A stretch of 64,000 nucleotides of DNA from contig PCDI01000009.1 in the NCBI GenBank assembly GCA_002778195.1, positions 601,701-665,700 on the forward strand. The letters run 5' to 3'. Shown here piece after piece: positions 57,456 to 64,000 of this stretch. A program made the position numbers and the translations under genes. Origin of the DNA: Raffaelea ambrosiae (Eukaryota > Ascomycota > Sordariomycetes > Ophiostomatales > Ophiostomataceae). The notes beneath the pieces were generated by a model. It saw only the letters and a list, made by a program, of their open reading frames with translations. It was not told the origin of the DNA and made no database searches. Within the stretch, counting starts at the first letter, position 1; the number at the start of each line of letters is the position of its first letter.

Positions 57456-60015
57456 ATGTTCTCACTCAGGGACAAGCAGATCGCTGCGCTCAAGCGCATG
57501 CTGAATCTGAACCAGGACAGCCCCGACGCCAACGACGACGACCTGCAGTTGACACAAGGCGGACAGAAGCAGAAGCAGCAGCAGCTGGGCGTGCTGGGAC
57601 CAGATGGAGAGCTGATCTGGAAGGTGCTGGTGTTTGACGATCTCGGAATGCAGATTGTCAGCAGCGTGCTGCGCGTCAGCGACCTGCGGTCATTGGTACT
57701 TCTAACCAGCCTGTCCCGACAGGGTGTTGGCAAGCGCATATAGCTAACATGCCGTAGGGCGTCACGATGCACATGCACCTCTCAGCCAACCGCCACAAGA
57801 TCGAAGATGTGCCGGTCATCTACCTTGTCGAGCCGTCCTCGCCCAACCTCAAGGCCATTACCCACGACCTCCAAAAGGGCCTCTATTCTCCCGCCTACAT
57901 CAACTTCCTTTCCTCGATACCACGGCCTCTGCTGGAGGACTTTGCGTCTGAGACTGTCGCGAACGGCACACAAGAGCATGTCAGTAGTGGAGCAAGACTG
58001 TGAGCCGTGTAGTACGCTGAGCTGGAGGCTGACTAGAGTGGCAGATTGCGCAACTGTACGACCAATACCTCAACTTCATCTGCGCCGACCGCGACCTGTT
58101 CAGCCTTGGCATGCAGAAGGACCACACATACTGGGCTCTCAACTCGGCGAAGACCAAGGATGAGGAGTTGGAACAAGTCATAAACAAAGTCGTCAGCGGG
58201 TAAGTTAGTTCTGTAGTAGAGCTCTTTGCCCTTGCGCCACGATACGGGAAGCTGACAACCATCTGTAGACTTTTCAGTGTCGTTGTAACAATGGGTAAGT
58301 ACCAGCCTAGCTTGCTAACCACACGTAAGTCTCGTGCTGACTGCTCTAGGCGTCATCCCAATTATCCGCTGTCCAAAGGGCATGGCTGCAGAGATGGTTG
58401 CGACGAAGCTCGACCGCAAGCTCCGGGATCATCTACTGAGCTCCAAGGACAACATGTTTGCCAGCAGTGGACGGTCGAGCACACCAGCGTCCAGACCAGT
58501 GCTTATCATCCTCGATCGAAACGTCGATCTCACCAGCATGCTGTCACACTCGTGGACGTACCAGAGCTTGGTTAATGACGTTCTGGAAATGAAGTTGAAC
58601 CGGGTGACCATTGAGACCCCGGTTGACGAGAAGAATCCAGGCAAGGGTGCGACCAAAAAGTCTTACGACATTGCGGCGACTGATTTCTTCTGGAACAAGA
58701 ACGCGCCGCTGCCGTTCCCACAGGTGGCCGAGGACATTGATGCCGAGCTGAGTCGGTACAAGCAGGATACTAGCGAGATCACGCGAAAGACGGGCGCATC
58801 TTCGATTGAGGACCTACAGAACGACATGACTGCAGGTGCACAGCATCTAAAGGCAGCGATAACACTGCTGCCCGAGCTGCGGGAGCGGAAAGCTGTGCTG
58901 GATATACACATGTAAGATGACTAGATGACTTTTGACAAGAACAAGGCGCACGTGCAAGGTACTGACGGTTGACTGCAGGAACATCTTGGCGGCGCTATTG
59001 AACGGCATCAAGGACCGACAACTGGACAACTTCTTCCAGCTAGAGGAGAACATCTCCAAGATGACCAAGGTGCAGGTGTTGGAGCTGATCAACGACGGCA
59101 GCAAGGGCACGAACCCGACAGACAAGCTGCGTCTATTTGTCATCTGGTTCCTCACGACGGAGCAGGACGTCAACCGCGCAGAGTGGACGCAGTTTGACGA
59201 GGCTCTGAAGAATGCCGGCGCCAACACGTCCTCTCTCGGCTACATTCGACAGTAAGGCATTCTCGGGTGGTTTTTTTTTCTTTTTCTTAAACAGAAATGG
59301 GACATGGGGCTAACAGAACAGGGTGCGCGCAACTACCAAGATGACGCAGTTGACGATGATCCACAACACGCCGCAGCAGTCGGCATCGGCGTCGAACGAC
59401 CTCTTTGGCCGGTTCTCGTCCATCTCGTCGCGGCTGACGGACCGGCTCAAGGAGACGGGCGTGCCGACGAACCTGTCGGCCAACCTGGAGTCGATTGTGG
59501 GTTCGATCAAGAACTTCTTGCCAGCCAACCGTGACCTGACGGTGACGAGCATTGTCGGCTCGATTATGGATCCGGGCACGTCCAACAGCTCGGCCATTAT
59601 GAAGACGGAGAACTACCTGTATTTTGACCCGCGCAACTCGCATGCTCGGGGCAGCATGCCGCCGCCATCATCTATGATACGGGGCGGCAGCAACAGTGGA
59701 GCACCAGGTGGTGTTGGTGCATCCATGCCGGGAAGCGGAGCCGGTCTGGGGGCGCAGGGTCCTGGTACGGGCGCGTCGTTTGGACAGCGGCGGCAAGGGT
59801 TCAGCGACGCGATTGTGTTTGTCGTAGGTGGCGGCAGCATCGACGAGTTTGGTAACCTGCAGGAGTGGGTGGGCCGGACGAGCGGCAACAGTGGCAGCGG
59901 TGGTAGCGGCAGCGGCGACCGGACAAAGCGGCGGGTGGTGTACGGAGCGACGGAGCTGCTGAACGCAGAAGAGTTCTTCACGGAAGAGCTGGAGCGGCTG
60001 GGCAAGGAGACATGA
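57456..60015 (+). CDS. sly1: SLY1-type SM protein (ER-Golgi membrane fusion)
   Basis: Model: join(57456..57695, 57758..57979, 58045..58199, 58269..58294, 58350..58911, 58979..59251, 59322..60015), 723 residues. Sec1/Munc18 proteins clamp SNAREs; Sly1 serves ER-Golgi and intra-Golgi fusion through syntaxin-5/Sed5. Diagnostic stretches are MFSLRDKQIAALKRMLNL, VTMHMHLSANRHKIEDVPVI, LQKGLYSPAYINFLSSIPRP, RPVLIILDRNVDLTSMLSHS, TDFFWNKNAPLPFPQVAEDI and, near the end, FSDAIVFVVGGGSIDEFGNL. Six introns of 55-70 nt all have GT-AG ends; exon 4 is only 26 nt. A Gly/Ser/Ala-rich insert at about residues 605-650 and another (SGNSGSGGSGSG) near the end make it longer than yeast Sly1. The start ATG sits in CCAAGATG. 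Confidence 0.96.
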
Positions 60016-60731
60016 GGGCATTGGGAGAATGGGACGACAGGTTAAAAACACATAAAACAAGTAGAGCATGCGGGGCTCAATAGAGGGTTCATAATTGAAA
60101 GGAGCAAGAAGACTACAGTCACATTGGGCATTATAAAAAATCGAAAAAAAGGCAATGCGTGTACATAAAATGAGACACGAAGGACCATAAAAACCCGGAG
60201 ACAGCGTCAAGAAGGTTTTCAATATATTTGCAAGTCACAGTTCAGCATGCATGGGGGCAGAAAGACCATAAAAGTGAACGGGTGGGAGTGGAAGAGAAAT
60301 GCAACGTGGGTATCAATTTTGAAGTGAACATGGGAACTATGCTACTCTAATATAGTCTCGACGCAAGAATCTCCGTGCAGTAGATTCTCTACTTCGTCTT
60401 GCCATGCGTTGGCTGCAACATGACCCTGTTTTTAGCAGCAGCGTCTACGTTGGACTGAGGCTGTTTCCAAGTCTCAGGCCGAACTAGTTCGCCAATCTGT
60501 TGTGGGCATGCTGCGTTGTTGAAATGTCTCCTGCACGGCGCTGTGTGTTATCGTCAGAGCGGTCCCCATTAGAGTGGTCCCCATTCCTAGAGCTTGGAAA
60601 ACAAGTCTACTGAAGTCTTGCTCTTCGTTTTGACATGAGACGACGTGCCGCATGTTTTGTCTCTTCTCGGTCTTCTCTCGGTCTTCTCTCAGCTATTTTT
60701 GTTGTTTCGTGTCGTCATTTTCTCTCTTCTT
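60016..60731. terminator. Convergent 3' region (SLY1 and LRP1)
   Basis: 716 bp between converging stop codons. A-rich poly(A)-like signals (ATAAAACAAG at about 60050; ATTATAAAAAATCG at about 60131) follow SLY1. No gene was seen. Confidence 0.55.
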
Positions 60732-61331
60732 TCAAGCTGGCCGAGATCCCCGTGCATACGGGTGGTGATGAGAACCCTTGTACTTTGAGGACCGCTTGTG
60801 GTGACGTCGGTTGCCGCTGCCACCAGGCGACGGCGTGCGTGATATCTCACTCCCGCTTGCACCTCCTGTCCCCGTCCCTGTTCCGGCCGAATTACCGGCC
60901 GCCCGCGCCTCCTTCACCAGCTGGTCGAGCTGCGATTTGACTTCAGAGCTGTCCATATCGGCGCGCACAAAGCGGATGGCGGCCGCCTTGTCGAGACGAG
61001 AAGTCGGTCCCTTGTCTGAGCCGTCTGCCGCCTTTTCGACTTCGGCAATCTTGGCCATGTACTGGCGCACACGCAGCAGCTCGCGGTAGACGGCGTGGTT
61101 GCGGGCGTCGACGCCGGCGAGGCCAAGGCCGCAGAAGAGGGTGGACTCGAGGGCATAGCTAGAGAGGACATGGAGCTTGGCCTTGTCGAGGAGGGGAAGC
61201 CGGAGGGCAGCATTGGCGAGGTTGTTGCTGGCGGCGTTTTTCTTGTCCTGCAGCAAGAGCGGCTCCATGGCGGCCTCGAGACGGTCAAGGTCGGCAGCGA
61301 GCTGGACAATGCGCGGCTGGAGATCATCCAT
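60732..61331 (-). CDS. lrp1: Exosome cofactor LRP1/RRP47 (C1D family)
   Basis: Single exon, 199 residues. The N-terminal Sas10/C1D domain, residues about 1-100, includes MDDLQPRIVQLAADLDRLEA, LRLPLLDKAKLHVLSSYALE and STLFCGLGLAGVDARNHAVY. Next is RELLRVRQYMAKIAEVEKAA, the usual C1D helix, then LDKAAAIRFVRADM. Rrp47 binds and stabilises the nuclear exosome nuclease Rrp6 and helps process 5.8S rRNA and snoRNAs. The C-terminal ~50 residues are Gly/Ser/Thr-rich, then basic (RRHHKRSSKYKGSHHHPYAR), fitting RNA binding. The ATG is the first in frame. It is divergent from the reductase-like gene. Confidence 0.92.
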   Translation of the reverse strand: MDDLQPRIVQLAADLDRLEAAMEPLLLQDKKNAASNNLANAALRLPLLDKAKLHVLSSYALESTLFCGLGLAGVDARNHAVYRELLRVRQYMAKIAEVEKAADGSDKGPTSRLDKAAAIRFVRADMDSSEVKSQLDQLVKEARAAGNSAGTGTGTGGASGSEISRTPSPGGSGNRRHHKRSSKYKGSHHHPYARGSRPA

Positions 61332-61978
61332 GATGGAGCGTTGTTTGTGTGTATGTGTGGGTAGATGTAACGAGGGTACTTTTATGTGTTGTAGCCGTGT
61401 GAGGCGATCTGGTGGCCGTTTGCTGTGCTGGGGAACAGCGAGAACTTTCAGAGCTTAAAATTTCAGACAGCTGCCAGAACTGGCCAATCAGAGCGCTGGC
61501 ATACAGTGCGCGATAAGATAGGGATATCGGAAAGAAGCGCAGCACCCCCCAAAAATCCCAAAATTGGTTTAGACGGAAAATACGCCAACTTTTTTCCACG
61601 GCCTGAAAGCCCTTCAACCAAGCCGACCTCGACCCTCCCCGTTCACGCCCCGCGACGACAACGACGACGACGACGACGACGACACGTGAGATAGCACGTT
61701 AGCACACAGAGGAATACGTTGGACTTCTCTGTGACGATCAATTGACGAATCCCAGCCCCACCGAGGCGACCGGCAAATGCCCGCATCACGGTGATCCTCG
61801 ACAATTCTTGGGGGACAGACCAGGCCAGCAACAACACAGACGGCACCATCTCAGGAGACGGAGATCATCTCGCCAGACGCCCGCTGAGATGATCTAGGGC
61901 GGGAGTGCTCCCCGCATACCCTCCCTCTCCCCCCTAATTGCCTGTCTCCGCCGCCAAGCTGTTGCCATCAATCCGCAG
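61332..61978. promoter_or_regulatory. Divergent promoter between LRP1 and the reductase-like gene
   Basis: About 450-650 bp, depending on where the reductase-like gene begins. It contains a GAC trinucleotide run (about 61656-61683). A possible short first exon for the reductase-like gene is ATG at 61777 to 61790 (MPASR, donor GTGATC), joined over 188 nt to 61979 in matching phase; this is a suggestion only. Confidence 0.45.
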
Positions 61979-64000
61979 CCGAGCGCCGTTGCCCTCGCGG
62001 GGGTTTGCGCCGTCTCTCTCGCTGCGCACGCGCCTGCCATGGCTCCAAGGTAACCTCAGCACCGGCCGGACAGCCGCCACCGGCCGGGATCTGACGGCCC
62101 AGCAGCAGACAGCGTCGTCGACCACGAGCACGGCGGCAGCAGCGGCGTCTCGACACTCCACCTCTTCTCTTCCTCCGCCAAAACCACCATCTGACTACCA
62201 CTTCCCGTTTGGCAACCCGTCCCTCCTGATCCCGACTCTCCCCAGCCGACAGCATGTGCTGGCATCGGCCGTAGCAGCAGGAGCAACAACTGCGGCTGAC
62301 GACGCCTCCTCTTCTCCGAAGCCGACCCCGACTCCTTCTTACGACTTGTCCTACGAGCAGCAACGGCCGGCCGACTCTTCGGCTTCTTCACCAAGCGCGC
62401 CCGTACGCGACCAAGCACACAGCCAGAAGGAGCCAGCATGGGCAACACACTCCGAGCCAGAACAGCTTGCGGCCCCCGACAAAAGCGAAGCCAGCACAGG
62501 ATCGAGTGCAGAGCCAAGGTGCGCGAGTCAAACCGATGTCTCCGCCTCTGGCCAGGGACAATCCGGACAGCCCGCCGTCAACGAGATCCAGAGGGACCCC
62601 CCGGCCACAGCATTTTCCGTCAGCGAGAGTCGTGCAGCCGCTACGGCAGCTCGCCGAGAAGCTAGGGCCTTGAGAATGGCAAAGCGGCCACAGGTGGCTG
62701 ACCCCATCCATATCCTGGGCAGCAACCTACATGCCACCTATCTGGCGCACCTACTTGCAGGCATCCCACAAAGCCCGGCCGTGCGTCTGCTCCTGACCAG
62801 AAAAGATGTCTATGACCAATGGAACGAGGAGGGGCGCAGCATCCGGGTGATTCGAGCAGGCTCGCCGCTCCCGCGCAACGATGTCGTGGCCGAGCTCGTG
62901 AGAACCCCGGCGTCTTTAGCACACAACCCAACAGCACACAACCTCGATGACGAGGAGCATCACATTAAGAAGCTGATCGTGACCATGTCGTGTGCCACCA
63001 GCATCTCGGTCATTGGGCGGCTGCAGCATCGCATCGACCACCGCACCACTATCTGCCTCATGCAGCCTGGGCTCGGCGTTGTCGAGAGGCTCAACGCCGT
63101 CGTGTTTCCCGACCCGACAACACGGCCATACTATGTCCTCGGCTACATGAACCACGACCTCGGCTACCACGACGACAAGTTTACCGTATCGGAGCTCACG
63201 CCGGGCAGGCTGTGCCTGACCGCTTACGTGCCTCCCCCAAACCGGTCTGCCTTTGTGTCCCCGTCCTTGGTGCCCTCACACCTCGGCGGGGAACAGAGGC
63301 TCATGCCGACGCCGCCCGTCTCTTCTCTCGACAGGGACAATCTGGCAAAGGGCTTCGAGTTCATCCGCCTTCTTGAACTGTCGCCCGAGCTCGGCTGTGG
63401 CGCCTACACCACCGGCAGCTTCTTGCGGTGGAGACTGCCCGACATGATCTACGTGGCCGCCGTCGAGCCGGTGGCGACAGTCTTGGACATGAGCGACGAC
63501 GCACTCTGGCGCAGCGGCGACGCACGCTTTCTTGCAGAAGCGCTGCTTAGCGAGATACTGGACGTCGTGCGTCAGCTGCCAGAGCTGCACAACTCAGCCG
63601 CTTTGAGAAACTTTGTGTGCTCAGGTGCTCTGCGGCGACAGATACAACGGCGGCGACCCTTCCGACCGCGTGACAGATTCAGCGGTTATACCAACCTGCC
63701 CAAGGACGATCTGACTGCACGATTCGCAAACACCCTTCTTCAAAAAGCCGGGTTCTGGCCTGAATCTAGGACAAGACTTGAGTTTGGATCCGGGGTTGGA
63801 TCCGAGTTTGAATCCGAGTTTGGGTACGAAGGGCCCCGCGTCTCAGCCGAGAACTTTCCGGCGCCAAGCGAACACAGGGCATTGATGAGAAGCAGAGCTC
63901 GTCTGCCGCCGCCTCCGCCGCCGGCCTCCTGTCGCATGGCGCAAAGGGTGCGCGAGGGCAAGGTGTCGGACATTGAGTTTCTGAACGGCTACTTTGTGCG
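61979..64000 (+). CDS. Ketopantoate-reductase-like protein, probable pseudoenzyme (3' end outside window)
   Basis: One frame stays open from 61893 to the window end. The first in-frame ATG is at 62676, but protein-like Ser/Ala/Thr/Gln-rich sequence extends back to about 61980, so an upstream start exon is likely. The similarity to the PanE/ApbA family starts at VADPIHILGSNLHATYLAHL, where the expected GxGxxG is GSNLHA. It continues through RLLLTRKDVYDQWNEEG, an ITMSCAT-like strand (KLIVTMSCATSISVIGRL) and TTICLMQPGLGVVERLN. The region normally carrying the catalytic Lys and the NPLTAL motif reads MIYVAAVEPVATVLD. The C-terminus KVSDIEFLNGYFVR is the usual family ending and is cut by the window edge. 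Loss of both motifs suggests a non-catalytic protein, perhaps mitochondrial. A Gly-Ser-Glu-Phe repeat insert (about 63780-63830) is unusual. Confidence 0.8.

Noticed and set aside
61934..62517. Overlapping minus-strand frames opposite the reductase-like gene
   Set aside because: Arg/Ser/Cys-rich, no domain; shadows of the plus-strand Ala/Ser/Gln-rich coding stretch.

Overview
This window looks like nuclear chromosomal DNA of a filamentous ascomycete (Pezizomycotina, probably a Sordariomycete). Protein genes carry short GT-AG introns (55-134 nt, with CTAAC/CTGAC-type branch sites), codon use is GC-rich, and gene families such as a PHO80-like cyclin with a long serine-rich tail, a peroxisomal malate synthase ending in SKL and an SRPK-like kinase relic are typical of that group. 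I saw no bacterial operons, rRNA, tRNA or CRISPR. All exon models were built by hand from reading frames and splice signals. In each finished model the exon lengths sum to a multiple of three.

Layout. 1-5915: no convincing gene, a CA microsatellite, then a long pyrimidine-rich leader. 5916-8389 (+): PCL/PHO80-type cyclin. 10980-12680 (-): F-box-like protein, divergent from 13379-15612 (+), the mitochondrial Mg2+ channel MRS2. 16874-19041 (-): C2H2 zinc-finger regulator. 19042-32097: a 13-kb stretch without a recognisable gene but with several minisatellites. 32098-34015 (-): malate synthase, with a cluster of CreA-like sites upstream. 35873-38143 (-): DEAD-box RNA helicase. 39347-40591 (-): IPI1 (60S ribosome assembly), divergent from 40902-41568 (+), roadblock/LC7 dynein light chain. 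45412-50420 (+): a 1340-residue protein I do not recognise. 51007-51840 (-): secreted CREG/PNPOx-like protein. 51841-57455: accessory-looking stretch with a decayed SRPK-like kinase and an acidic repeat ORF. 57456-60015 (+): SLY1. 60732-61331 (-): exosome cofactor LRP1/RRP47/C1D. About 61979-64000 (+, cut by the window end): a ketopantoate-reductase-like protein that appears to lack its cofactor and catalytic motifs.

Most genes are single-copy housekeeping functions (RNA helicase, ribosome assembly, exosome, ER-Golgi fusion, Mg2+ import, glyoxylate cycle) with no shared pathway. Gene order is eukaryotic, and the divergent pairs probably share promoters. The parts that merit a second look are the kinase relic and its surroundings, the reductase-like pseudoenzyme, the large unknown protein with its 0.9-kb first intron and NAGNAG acceptor, two introns whose retention would give defined alternative proteins, and the gene-poor 13-kb region with its minisatellites and recurrent near-palindromic words.
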